This document shows positions 56,446 to 63,912 of a stretch of DNA of 64,000 nucleotides, one piece after another. This DNA comes from a virus. Where the stretch lies: the IMG/VR virus record IMGVR_UViG_3300035670_000020, positions 95,971 through 159,970 of that record; one strand, 5' to 3'. The notes beneath the pieces are model-generated. The model was not told the DNA's origin and ran no database searches. It was given only the letters and a program-made list of their open reading frames with translations. The position numbers and the translations under genes were made by a program. Each line of letters begins with the position of its first letter. The first letter of the stretch is position 1.

Positions 56446-57143
56446 ATTGACCCCCTTAATTCTATGAGTTTGATTAATTTTTCTGTATCTTCTTTTTCGT
56501 ATTGTTCTTCTAATTCTTCCGCTTGTTTGTATCTTTGTTTTTTGTCTAAGTAGTGAGATATTGGATTTTTGTTTTCTTTTTCTTCGTAGAAGTCCATCGG
56601 ATCTTTTCTATTAGGGCGATGGATTGTCCACCATTCATAAAGTTCTCGAAATTGTTTCGCTGCTTCTATTTGGTGATCGGGACAAGGATATTCTTCATTC
56701 ACACTGTTTTCGGCCCAAGCGACATATCTATAAAATCCTTCCTTACCTTTTTCGTTCTTTTTTCCAGATCGCCCACCTATTTCGCCCTCACAAAATTCAT
56801 AACAGAAAGCATCAAACAAACAATGTAAGATACGAGTATCCATGTCGTACCATTCACCACGAGGAAGTTTACTTACAAGAGCGTGTGTATGATTAACGAA
56901 ACGATTTCTATATTCGCACTGGATACTCCACCATAAATCACCTGGGAAGTATACAATATTTTGTAGTGTATCTAGGAATTCTTCAGCAAACCAATATCTC
57001 CAAGAATGTTTGGCTTTTAATTCTTTTCTCCAATTATCCCATCCTTCAAAAGAAAGATAGTGTGGTTTTTTCTCACCTCTGATCCAGTTCGCAAATTTAG
57101 AACATGACCAGTAATTGATTCGTGTGCGTTTTCTTAGCATCAT
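56436..57143 (-). CDS. Hypothetical phage protein, 235 aa
   Basis: Trp- and Tyr-rich: SKFANWIRGEKKPHYLSFEGWD, AKHSWRYWFAEEFLDTLQNIVYFP and LPRGEWYDMDTRILHCLFDAFCYEF. This set of motifs recurs in proteins of other phages, but the function is unknown. It follows the small RNA or leader at 57159-57271. Confidence 0.7.
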   Translation of the reverse strand: MMLRKRTRINYWSCSKFANWIRGEKKPHYLSFEGWDNWRKELKAKHSWRYWFAEEFLDTLQNIVYFPGDLWWSIQCEYRNRFVNHTHALVSKLPRGEWYDMDTRILHCLFDAFCYEFCEGEIGGRSGKKNEKGKEGFYRYVAWAENSVNEEYPCPDHQIEAAKQFRELYEWWTIHRPNRKDPMDFYEEKENKNPISHYLDKKQRYKQAEELEEQYEKEDTEKLIKLIELRGSMWT

Positions 57144-57158
57144 ACAATTCGTGTTTAT

Positions 57159-57271
57159 AAAAAAAGATAGCGTTTAGTCTTACAAAAGCAGCTATCAGTA
57201 AATCTACGGTTTTGCCTCGGACTTTTATATCCTATCGGGATACCCGCGACCCGAAACTTGTGTTTGGCAAT
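57159..57271 (-). ncRNA. Small RNA or attenuated leader with intrinsic terminator
   Basis: About 110 bases between a promoter (57278-57305) and a terminator: GATAGC (57191-57196) pairs with GCTATC (57166-57171) followed by seven T residues. TTGCC/GGCAA (57266-57270 with 57212-57216) closes the first domain, which contains the stem TATCC/GGATA (57228-57242) and GC-rich alternatives (TCGGG/CCCGA). The gene at 56436-57143 begins 16 bases after the T-run, so it is either a stand-alone small RNA or a riboswitch-type attenuator for that gene. No known class is recognised. Confidence 0.65.
57165..57196 (-). terminator. Intrinsic terminator of the small RNA
   Basis: GATAGC, long loop, GCTATC, then TTTTTTT on the minus strand. 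The 19-base loop may hold further pairing. Confidence 0.7.
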
Positions 57272-57277
57272 ATTACT

Positions 57278-57305
57278 ATCATAGCACAACAAACCAGTTT
57301 GTCAA
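57278..57305 (-). promoter_or_regulatory. Sigma-70-type promoter for the small RNA
   Basis: TTGACA, 16 bp, TATGAT with TGC before the -10 box. Confidence 0.82.
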
Positions 57306-57341
57306 GCTCAAATCCACAGATTGCCACAATCACAATTTGGG

Positions 57342-58157
57342 TTACTTGTTTACTTTAATTAAATTTTTAACTTTGTTATATTTTCTTTTTAATCCAATAT
57401 CTAAACGATCTTGATATAAATAGTTAGCTATTTTAACTACAGCATCCAAACTAGAAACACGTATTCTTGAATCTTTATGTCCTTTTTTTGATATATTTTT
57501 TTGAATTTTGTATTTTTTGATTTTGATCTTATTAAATAAAGATACTATACTGGACCAATCTTGCTCGTATGTAGAACCAAGAATAAACTGTTTTGCTTTA
57601 TTTGTAATATAAAAACATCCGTCTCCATCAAAATATCCTCTATAAAATAGATAGTGCTTATTTTTAGGTATCAGTTTTAATAATTTATTTGGAGGAGTAT
57701 AGTTTTTTTTGTTAAAGTCAAAAGATATTAATTTAGAAACAAGGGCTATATCATTAATTGCAAGTGTAATATTTTTTTGTCTTTTAACTCCTTTTTTATC
57801 CACCCTCTCTTTTCTAATAAATAAACTCCACTTTCCTACTTTAGTAAAACAGTTTTTTAGGATCTTATAGTCAGTAAATAAAATTTGACACTGTAAACTA
57901 CAATATTTATGATTTTTTGATGATTTATAAAGGAATCCATCAGCCCATAAAAACCCTAAAATATAAATTTCTTCATCTGTTAAGTCTTTAAAAGATTTAT
58001 TGTACCAATCTGTTTTTCTAGGAGCATATCTTCTAATATCATATTTAGAAAGTTGACCATAAACGTGATTGGTTGTACATCCTAATTTTTTAGCTATTAG
58101 AGAAGCGGGATTATTTTCTTTAATAAATAATCTATATAATAATTTCTTTGCTATCAT
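57342..58157 (-). CDS. LAGLIDADG-family homing endonuclease
   Basis: 271 residues. Two LAGLIDADG-type helices, ILGFLWADGFLY and YRGYFDGDGCFYI, each end in the acidic residue needed for metal binding. A helix-turn-helix-like N-terminus (ASLIAKKLGCTTNHVYGQL) precedes them. Lys- and A+T-rich. It overlaps the end of the metallophosphoesterase gene by 26 bases and sits next to the small-RNA promoter. Confidence 0.85.
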   Translation of the reverse strand: MIAKKLLYRLFIKENNPASLIAKKLGCTTNHVYGQLSKYDIRRYAPRKTDWYNKSFKDLTDEEIYILGFLWADGFLYKSSKNHKYCSLQCQILFTDYKILKNCFTKVGKWSLFIRKERVDKKGVKRQKNITLAINDIALVSKLISFDFNKKNYTPPNKLLKLIPKNKHYLFYRGYFDGDGCFYITNKAKQFILGSTYEQDWSSIVSLFNKIKIKKYKIQKNISKKGHKDSRIRVSSLDAVVKIANYLYQDRLDIGLKRKYNKVKNLIKVNK

Positions 58158-58797
58158 GATTGTATTTTAGTCTATAAATTTCTAGCTCATTTAGGCATTT
58201 AAAAAAGGTATTGTTGTAATAAATTTCTTTTGAGATATGGTAATGACAGAAAAACCAAGCTTTAGGAGCATGAATATTCCATACTTCTTCTAGTCCCCAA
58301 CCAGTTCTATTATTAAATAGTGGAGCGTTTGGAGGTATAAGTTGTGGTGTCAAAAACCTTGGACAATCATGTGTTAGAACAATATCTGGTTTAATTTGTT
58401 TATATAGTTTAAAACATTCTTCCCATTTATCTATAGTCATTTCCTCTGTCTCAAACCAGTCCAAATTAGGAGTTCTATACATCCTATCAATAGAATACGC
58501 TCCTCCTATTTGGAAAAATTTAACACCATTTAATTCTTCATAACTAAAATAATCTTGGTAATAATGAGGAGTAAGATGTATTAAGTCGTGCCGACAATGA
58601 TTGCCTCTAATGATGCGCACTTTATCACTATCAACATTCTTTAGAGTATCTCTTGGGTCACACATACAAAAATCGCCCAACTGAACTATAAATTTATTGC
58701 GATCCTTCTCTCTTACTATTTCGTGAAACAAACGTAGCTTCTGATGAACGTCTCCACAAAGTAAAATTTCACCAAATTGTTGTTTTTTTATAGTCAT
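58132..58797 (-). CDS. Metallophosphoesterase (second copy type)
   Basis: 221 residues: ILLCGDVHQKLRL (GDxH), VQLGDFCMCD (GD), RIIRGNHCRHD (GNH), VLTHDCPRF and WFFCHYHISKE. The spacing differs from the 49104-49673 enzyme, so this is a separate lineage, possibly a nucleotide phosphatase. Next to a homing endonuclease. Confidence 0.85.
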   Translation of the reverse strand: MTIKKQQFGEILLCGDVHQKLRLFHEIVREKDRNKFIVQLGDFCMCDPRDTLKNVDSDKVRIIRGNHCRHDLIHLTPHYYQDYFSYEELNGVKFFQIGGAYSIDRMYRTPNLDWFETEEMTIDKWEECFKLYKQIKPDIVLTHDCPRFLTPQLIPPNAPLFNNRTGWGLEEVWNIHAPKAWFFCHYHISKEIYYNNTFFKCLNELEIYRLKYNHDSKEIII

Positions 58798-58811
58798 TTT
58801 ATTGCCTTAAA

Positions 58812-59033
58812 TTATGCTTTATCTTGTCTGTCTTGATAGTCTCTTCCTTCTCTAAATCCAATACAATATGCGTTTTTAATCCAAAAATGAATCATATCCC
58901 ATTGTTTATCTTTATCTTCATTGCGTGGAACCATGATATCATTGTATATTCGCTCACCACGAATACTAAATCCTTCAATGTCTTGATACCAATTTTTGAA
59001 ATGTTCTTCTGTGTCGATATCTTCTTTAGACAC
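58812..59033 (-). CDS. Hypothetical protein, 73 aa
   Basis: The GTG at 59033 (VSKEDIDTEEHF) is preferred: GAGG lies upstream and it overlaps the previous stop by only 8 bases. An ATG at 59066 would overlap by 41. Contains HFKNWYQDIEGFSIRGERIYND and ends in a charged helix. No family is recognised. Confidence 0.55.
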   Translation of the reverse strand: MSKEDIDTEEHFKNWYQDIEGFSIRGERIYNDIMVPRNEDKDKQWDMIHFWIKNAYCIGFREGRDYQDRQDKA

Positions 59034-59253
59034 TTTCTTGCCTCTTCTCCAATTCGTCCTGTACAATCAATGCCATAACATAATGTGCAGTAAATGGCAC
59101 TTCTCTACCCTCAAGCAAATAACCTCCAATAAAATCATAAAACCGCCCAGGATTCTTCTGAAATTCCTCATAAACAGAAGGATATTCCCATGCCAAATAT
59201 CGCCCAACAGAAATCATATAATCATCAATTTGATGTCGCAGTTTCTTAGACAT
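59026..59253 (-). CDS. Hypothetical helical protein, 75 aa
   Basis: LRHQIDDYMISVGRYLAWEYPSVYEEFQ and GGYLLEGREVPFTAHYVMALIVQDEL. Own promoter 46 bases upstream. No family is recognised. Confidence 0.65.
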   Translation of the reverse strand: MSKKLRHQIDDYMISVGRYLAWEYPSVYEEFQKNPGRFYDFIGGYLLEGREVPFTAHYVMALIVQDELEKRQESV

Positions 59254-59298
59254 TATATTGCTCCAAAGTTGTGTTTGTTTCTCAACTACTGTGTATCG

Positions 59299-59326
59299 AG
59301 TATACCATACATCTAACCTTTGTCAA
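59299..59326 (-). promoter_or_regulatory. Sigma-70-type promoter for the 59026-59253 gene
   Basis: TTGACA, 16 bp, TATACT with TGG before the -10 box. Confidence 0.82.
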
Positions 59327-59571
59327 GCGTCACTTATGGGAATAGATTTGATCTTTTTTATTTTATTTTGTTTGTCTTCGTTTATAAGTTCAGCTATTTT
59401 TGCTCTCGCCATTTTTTCAAGAGGGTATTTTTCAATTTCTTTATAATATCCAACGACAGCACTTGCATATGTCTCTTTATAATACCAACTAAAAATAAAC
59501 CAATGTTTCTTTATCTGAAACCAAGATTCTCCAGTACCGTCTTCAAATTGTACGATAGAATATCGAGTCAT
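59323..59571 (-). CDS. Hypothetical protein, 82 aa
   Basis: Beta-rich N-terminal half (RYSIVQFEDGTGESWFQIKKHWFIFSWYY) and a helical basic end. ATGA overlap with the zinc-binding gene upstream. Function unknown. Confidence 0.65.
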   Translation of the reverse strand: MTRYSIVQFEDGTGESWFQIKKHWFIFSWYYKETYASAVVGYYKEIEKYPLEKMARAKIAELINEDKQNKIKKIKSIPISDA

Positions 59572-59795
59572 TCATAGCCTCCAGACTTATATTGATTTGT
59601 TTTGAATCTTGATTCTTTCTTTTTCTTGGTTTTATGTCTATATCCACAAACTTTACATATTTCTCCATCCCCTATAATATTCCGATCACAACCACAGCAC
59701 CAACTTTCTCCTAATTTTGCTATACGGCTTTTTTGTCTATTAGACAGAATTTCTTCTTCGTTATAGTCTAAATCGAAATCTTTTGAGCTTGACAT
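59568..59795 (-). CDS. Zinc-ribbon protein, 75 aa
   Basis: ESWCCGCDRNIIGDGEICKVCGYRHKTKKKK has two CxxC-like pairs followed by a basic stretch. Probable nucleic-acid binder. Promoter at 59802-59830. Confidence 0.65.
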   Translation of the reverse strand: MSSSKDFDLDYNEEEILSNRQKSRIAKLGESWCCGCDRNIIGDGEICKVCGYRHKTKKKKESRFKTNQYKSGGYE

Positions 59796-59801
59796 ACTTA
59801 T

Positions 59802-59830
59802 ATTTTATCACACAGTCTGAGATTTGTCAA
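59802..59830 (-). promoter_or_regulatory. Sigma-70-type promoter for the 59568-59795 gene
   Basis: TTGACA, 17 bp, TAAAAT with TGA before the -10 box; start codon 7 bases past the -10 box, so the message is nearly leaderless. Confidence 0.7.
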
Positions 59831-60208
59831 CTAAAGCTCTATATTGGGTGGAGAAATTTCTACTCGCCATCCATTTGGAATATGTTCTTTATTGCTTCCT
59901 AATCCTTTTGGATAAGTTTTTAAGAAAGATACTCCTTCGTCTGCTTCTACTTCTGGTATATTTCTACTTTGAACTTGATATGTTCTATAAACTTCTCCAT
60001 CTGGTTTAACTAAGGCTATATTATATGTTAGAATAGGTTTTGCTTTTTCTGCTTGGATACCTAAATATACTATAGTAGGAGTACCTATAAACAGTAATAC
60101 AAACACAAAATGTAATAGAACTGCTAAAAATCTATCCAATAAAAAATCAATATCAAACCAACGCATAAATCTTTCCCATCTTTTTTGTCTAAGGTATTCT
60201 CGTATCAT
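59831..60208 (-). CDS. Membrane protein, 125 aa
   Basis: A basic N-terminus (REYLRQKRWERFMRWF), a long hydrophobic segment (FLAVLLHFVFVLLFIGTPTIVYLG), then a soluble beta-rich domain (YNIALVKPDGEVYRTYQVQSRN). ATGA overlap with thymidine kinase. Function unknown. Confidence 0.65.
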   Translation of the reverse strand: MIREYLRQKRWERFMRWFDIDFLLDRFLAVLLHFVFVLLFIGTPTIVYLGIQAEKAKPILTYNIALVKPDGEVYRTYQVQSRNIPEVEADEGVSFLKTYPKGLGSNKEHIPNGWRVEISPPNIEL

Positions 60209-60765
60209 TTAAAAGCTAACTCCCAATGACTTGCACAAACAGGCAAATATTTTTCTTCGCATCCTAATTCCACAGAATTACCTTCGATGGTAGGAATCCC
60301 ATCTATCATTTTCAGATTGAATACAGCCTTTTGTCTACAATAAAAACACGTAGTCTTAATTTCATCAATAACATCAGCTATAGATAATAATAAAGCAGAA
60401 GCAGGAAATGGTTCTTTTCTAAAATCAGTTCTTAAACCATAACAAATAATAGGTGGACTACCTGTATATGTAGCTCTCCTCATACATTTAATGATTTCGG
60501 TTGATAAAAATTGTACTTCATCAACTAAAATAATATCAGCATCTTCATGCCAGCCAAACATAGTTTGGTCTTGTTGAATAATAAAATCCGCCTCGGTTTC
60601 TAATCCGGCTCTAGATTTTACCGTTCTTTCTCCAAAACGAGTATCAATAGCTGGCTTAACTACATCTACTTTCTTACCTTGTTGACGATAAGAATGAGCG
60701 GTTGCTAATAAATCAAGCGTTTTGGCACTTCCTACAACCCCATACTTAAAATAGAGTTTAGCCAT
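60205..60765 (-). CDS. tdk: Thymidine kinase (type II)
   Basis: 186 residues. Walker A GVVGSAKTLDLL (9-20), Walker B DIILVDEVQFL, the Zn-binding CFYC pair and C-terminal SHWEL, and VKPAIDTRFG all match bacterial and phage thymidine kinases. It phosphorylates thymidine to dTMP, complementing ThyX. An intron-less LAGLIDADG gene abuts its start. Confidence 0.9.
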   Translation of the reverse strand: MAKLYFKYGVVGSAKTLDLLATAHSYRQQGKKVDVVKPAIDTRFGERTVKSRAGLETEADFIIQQDQTMFGWHEDADIILVDEVQFLSTEIIKCMRRATYTGSPPIICYGLRTDFRKEPFPASALLLSIADVIDEIKTTCFYCRQKAVFNLKMIDGIPTIEGNSVELGCEEKYLPVCASHWELAFK

Positions 60766-61634
60766 TATTTATATTCCTTATAACATTTATTGTTAGCTAT
60801 TGAATTAATTATTCCATGACTGATATTATAGTCCTTAGCTATATGTCTATGTGTTTCTTTTCCTTTAGATAGTCTTTTTCTTATTTCTTTAACTTGTGTA
60901 AGATTTAATTTTCTTTGACTTAATAAATATTGTTCATATTTTATTCTTTGTTTTATTATCTTATCAAAATTTTTCTTTTTTCTTTTTAGGAATATTGTTG
61001 CGTCCTTATACATAAAATCCATTAGTTTTTTAATTTCTTTGTACCCATATAATCTAATATCGCAAGTATAAGTGTTTTGTTTGGTTTTTTTATATTTTAC
61101 CATAAAAGAAGATATATTTAATTTTCTTTTAAAGAACCTTAATAAATATTCACTAAAGTCACTATTAGAAATAATCATAAAGGTATATTTATTTTGATTT
61201 TTACTCTTCGTAACAGATATACCTCCATCACCATCAAAATATCCTCTTATAAAGTGATGAATTAAATTTTTAGGTATGTGTCTGTATGGAAATTTTAAGG
61301 TATAACTTTTTTGATTATCTAATCCCTTATTAATTAAGTGATTAGTAAAAATTTCTCCGTATATTTTGATATATTTATATTTACTTTGTTTATTTTTGTT
61401 GTTTGGAGTATAATGTTTCGAATCTCCTATTTTCCCAGAATATTTTGTGTACTTTTTAAAGTAACGCAATATCTCTATATCTCTAGCCTGTAATTCAATT
61501 TGAACGTACTTATTACTTTTCTTAGTAGAGATATGACCATCTGCACATATAAATCCAAATAAATACGCTTTATCTTCTGTATCTATGACTTTAAAATAAT
61601 CGTGATCTTTATTATGTATATGTTTATTATTCAT
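60765..61634 (-). CDS. LAGLIDADG-family homing endonuclease
   Basis: 289 residues: LFGFICADGHIS and IRGYFDGDGGISV are the two active-site helices. The C-terminus has a helix-turn-helix (LTQVKEIRKRLSKGKETHRHIAKDYNISHGIINSIAN). Distant paralogue of the 57342-58157 gene. Very A+T-rich, it is wedged between thymidine kinase and RNA ligase with overlaps of a few bases on both sides. Confidence 0.87.
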   Translation of the reverse strand: MNNKHIHNKDHDYFKVIDTEDKAYLFGFICADGHISTKKSNKYVQIELQARDIEILRYFKKYTKYSGKIGDSKHYTPNNKNKQSKYKYIKIYGEIFTNHLINKGLDNQKSYTLKFPYRHIPKNLIHHFIRGYFDGDGGISVTKSKNQNKYTFMIISNSDFSEYLLRFFKRKLNISSFMVKYKKTKQNTYTCDIRLYGYKEIKKLMDFMYKDATIFLKRKKKNFDKIIKQRIKYEQYLLSQRKLNLTQVKEIRKRLSKGKETHRHIAKDYNISHGIINSIANNKCYKEYK

Positions 61635-62652
61635 TTTCTTTTAGCAGAAAGTTATTGTTGATGACTTTAAAACTTATATCTGAATCTTTACTTCTAACAA
61701 CTATCCCCTCTGCTTGTTGTTGTGGAGAAGCGTTTGGAAAGAAGTCTTTATATTTTATGTCGGATAAAGTAAATAGCTCATTAATTGTATATTTAAAATT
61801 ATCTCCTTGTTCGATAATTGGAACAAATTTAAGTTCTATTCTCTTTATAATATCTAACGCATCGTCAATTGGTAGCTTTTTATTTGTTTCAATATCTACA
61901 ACGTTGAATATATAGATGTCTGGTTCTGTTACCTTCATCTTATTTCCTTGTATATTTCCAATTACCTCTCCCTGAATAGCTACTTTAAATCCATCTTGAT
62001 GTAATTTTCTAAGCTTATTTTCTATGTCATACTTCTCGCTTAGTTTCCAGAACATATGGTCGGGTTTTTCTTTGTATGAATAATTTCGCCCACAAACATG
62101 ATAATCTCCCGCTGCATCAATTAAAAATGTGGATGATGTACCATCCAGCTTTAATGATATATAGTATGGGCGACCCCAAAGAGCCTCGATAAAACGATAC
62201 TTGTCGTTATTCTGAACTCTTTCTTCGTCTGTCTTAGAAATAGGCCAACTAAATCCGCCCTTAACATCTCCTTGAATAGCTGTTGGTACTGGTGGTTCAT
62301 ATTTTTCTATTCCTAGAAACTCTGTAACATCAGCACCTTCAACCGCTAAACCTATTTCTGGGAATTTATCTATAGGCATAGCAACGCCTTGGGATAAGAC
62401 TTTTTTTAATTTTATGCTCTTGAGTCTATACTTGTTGATACCATCACGCCAGCAGGATTTTTTAAGAAATTCGTAGCGAGGCTCGTCTGGCAATAGGCTG
62501 TCTATCTCAAAAAACAAACAGAGGTCGTCTACATTAAATTCATCTTTCTTGACAACGCATTGCCAATCAAGAATCTTAGCAAGAACAATCTGATCTGCCA
62601 CCTCAATAGGAAGAATTTCTTTGATTTTTTGTATTGATGCTAGCTGACGCAT
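61627..62652 (-). CDS. RNA ligase, DRB0094/Rnl5 type
   Basis: 341 residues. An N-terminal OB-like domain (QIVLAKILDWQCVVKKDEF; GVAMPIDKFPEIG) precedes the ligase core: motif I SLKLDGTSS with Lys168, HVCGRNYSYKE, motif IIIa IQGEVIGNIQGN, motif IV EGIVVRSKD and motif V SFKVINNNFLLK. It matches the Deinococcus RNA ligase family. Phage RNA ligases repair tRNA or rRNA cut by host defences. Confidence 0.87.
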   Translation of the reverse strand: MRQLASIQKIKEILPIEVADQIVLAKILDWQCVVKKDEFNVDDLCLFFEIDSLLPDEPRYEFLKKSCWRDGINKYRLKSIKLKKVLSQGVAMPIDKFPEIGLAVEGADVTEFLGIEKYEPPVPTAIQGDVKGGFSWPISKTDEERVQNNDKYRFIEALWGRPYYISLKLDGTSSTFLIDAAGDYHVCGRNYSYKEKPDHMFWKLSEKYDIENKLRKLHQDGFKVAIQGEVIGNIQGNKMKVTEPDIYIFNVVDIETNKKLPIDDALDIIKRIELKFVPIIEQGDNFKYTINELFTLSDIKYKDFFPNASPQQQAEGIVVRSKDSDISFKVINNNFLLKENE

Positions 62653-62653
62653 T

Positions 62654-62839
62654 TTATTTCTTTCTTGTAAAATCCACCCAAAGCTCTTTTCCGACAGTAA
62701 TTAGTAGAGCTAATGTAGTGAATAGATGAACTATTATAGCAAAAGCTATTCTGTTTTTGTTTTCTAGAGTTTGTGGGATAGCTAAAAGAATTTGTCCAAC
62801 GATATAGTTTATCAACAACAAATACGTTAGATATGACAT
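62654..62839 (-). CDS. Small two-span membrane protein, 61 aa
   Basis: Two hydrophobic helices (YLTYLLLINYIVGQILLAIP and IAFAIIVHLFTTLALLITVG) with a polar turn. Function unknown. Confidence 0.65.
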   Translation of the reverse strand: MSYLTYLLLINYIVGQILLAIPQTLENKNRIAFAIIVHLFTTLALLITVGKELWVDFTRKK

Positions 62840-62841
62840 TA

Positions 62842-63150
62842 TTAAACTTCTACCTTATCTATAAAATCGCCCAATTCTCTCTTAAAAGCATTCCCAATAT
62901 TCCTATTATAGTTGATAAGACGGATGTTCGCCCCAAAAAATTCTTCCCCCTGTTCCTTTAAAATCCGCCCAAGGCAATTCTCAATCCAAGATTTAGATAC
63001 AGAATCAACATCCTTAAAATCAAGCTCAATATGCAATTCTGTGTCAATTTCTTCCATCATAGACAGATAAAGCTCTTTACTCTGCTTAACGGATTTCAAA
63101 GTTTTTCCCTGTATTTCTTCCAATGGATAGTAAATTACTGGACCCTTCAT
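62842..63150 (-). CDS. STAS-like (DUF4325-type) protein, 102 aa
   Basis: TELHIELDFKDVDSVSKSWIENCLGRIL resembles the core of STAS-like DUF4325 proteins (hydrophobic strand, DFxxVxSVSxSW, helix). In bacteria these often pair with ATPase or kinase genes; no partner is seen. ATGA overlap with the gene upstream. Confidence 0.6.
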   Translation of the reverse strand: MKGPVIYYPLEEIQGKTLKSVKQSKELYLSMMEEIDTELHIELDFKDVDSVSKSWIENCLGRILKEQGEEFFGANIRLINYNRNIGNAFKRELGDFIDKVEV

Positions 63151-63359
63151 TTTAGCTCCTGTTCTGCTTTGTTATATATAGGCTGGATTAATACCCATAC
63201 TCCGTTCTCGTCTGATTTAACTTGTATATTATTTTTAGTATTTTGTAGTATTGCTAGTTTTTGACATTCGTATGAATATCCACACCAAATAGCAAATAAG
63301 ATAACAGCAAATATCCCACTAATAATTACTGTTAGACAAATATTATCATAATCTCTCAT
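63147..63359 (-). CDS. Single-pass membrane protein, 70 aa
   Basis: Hydrophobic helix ICLTVIISGIFAVILFAIWCGY, then a polar tail. Overlaps neighbours by 4 bases on each side. Function unknown. Confidence 0.65.
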   Translation of the reverse strand: MRDYDNICLTVIISGIFAVILFAIWCGYSYECQKLAILQNTKNNIQVKSDENGVWVLIQPIYNKAEQELK

Positions 63360-63616
63360 CTTCGATTAACCTTTCTTGCTGGATCGCGTATAGGAGTTTT
63401 TGCAATTTGTGGATTAGGAAGTTCTGTTGTAAATTTTGTAAAATGCCATTGATTAATAGGATTATGATATTCTCCCCATCCTTGTTTATCGTATAAGTCT
63501 TGTATCTTTTCGTCAATTTCTTTTGATAGTTCTTTATATGATTTTGATGGAAGTATCCAGCTAAAAATTGAACACATTCCTTCTCCAATACTTTGAAATC
63601 CCTTCATTATAGACAT
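63356..63616 (-). CDS. Hypothetical protein, 86 aa
   Basis: MSIMKGFQSIGEGMCSIFSWILPSKS followed by a helical region and a Pro/Arg-rich end, a pattern found in other phages. GGAAG lies before ATG. A second frame of similar length overlaps this gene but lacks a ribosome site. Confidence 0.65.
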   Translation of the reverse strand: MSIMKGFQSIGEGMCSIFSWILPSKSYKELSKEIDEKIQDLYDKQGWGEYHNPINQWHFTKFTTELPNPQIAKTPIRDPARKVNRR

Positions 63617-63846
63617 TATGATACTTCCTTCTCTGTTACATTAGTAAGTTTGGTTAAATAAACCTCAAAGATGTTAATATGGGAGTATTTAAAAATATGA
63701 TTATCTAAAAGTTCAATTATAACACCTTCTCCTATACAATCTTTAGCAGATGAGAATTTTCCGCAAACTCTTGCTTTGCCCTCATAAATACATGGATGAT
63801 TAACTTGTACAATATCTCCAAACTGTAGATTCAATAAACTATCCAT
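63616..63846 (-). CDS. Hypothetical beta-rich protein, 76 aa
   Basis: From ATG 63846, with GAGGAG 8 bases upstream. FGDIVQVNHPCIYEGKARVCG and GEGVIIELLDNHIFKYSHINIFEVYL suggest an SH3-like barrel. Strong promoter 37 bases upstream. Confidence 0.65.
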   Translation of the reverse strand: MDSLLNLQFGDIVQVNHPCIYEGKARVCGKFSSAKDCIGEGVIIELLDNHIFKYSHINIFEVYLTKLTNVTEKEVS

Positions 63847-63882
63847 CAAACACTTCTCCTCATACACAGGGTCTTTGTCTCG

Positions 63883-63910
63883 ATTGTACCATAATCTTTG
63901 TGTTTGTCAA
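63883..63910 (-). promoter_or_regulatory. Sigma-70-type promoter
   Basis: TTGACA, 16 bp, TACAAT with TGG before the -10 box, 3 bases past the stop of the partial gene at the right edge. Confidence 0.85.
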
Positions 63911-63912
63911 GC

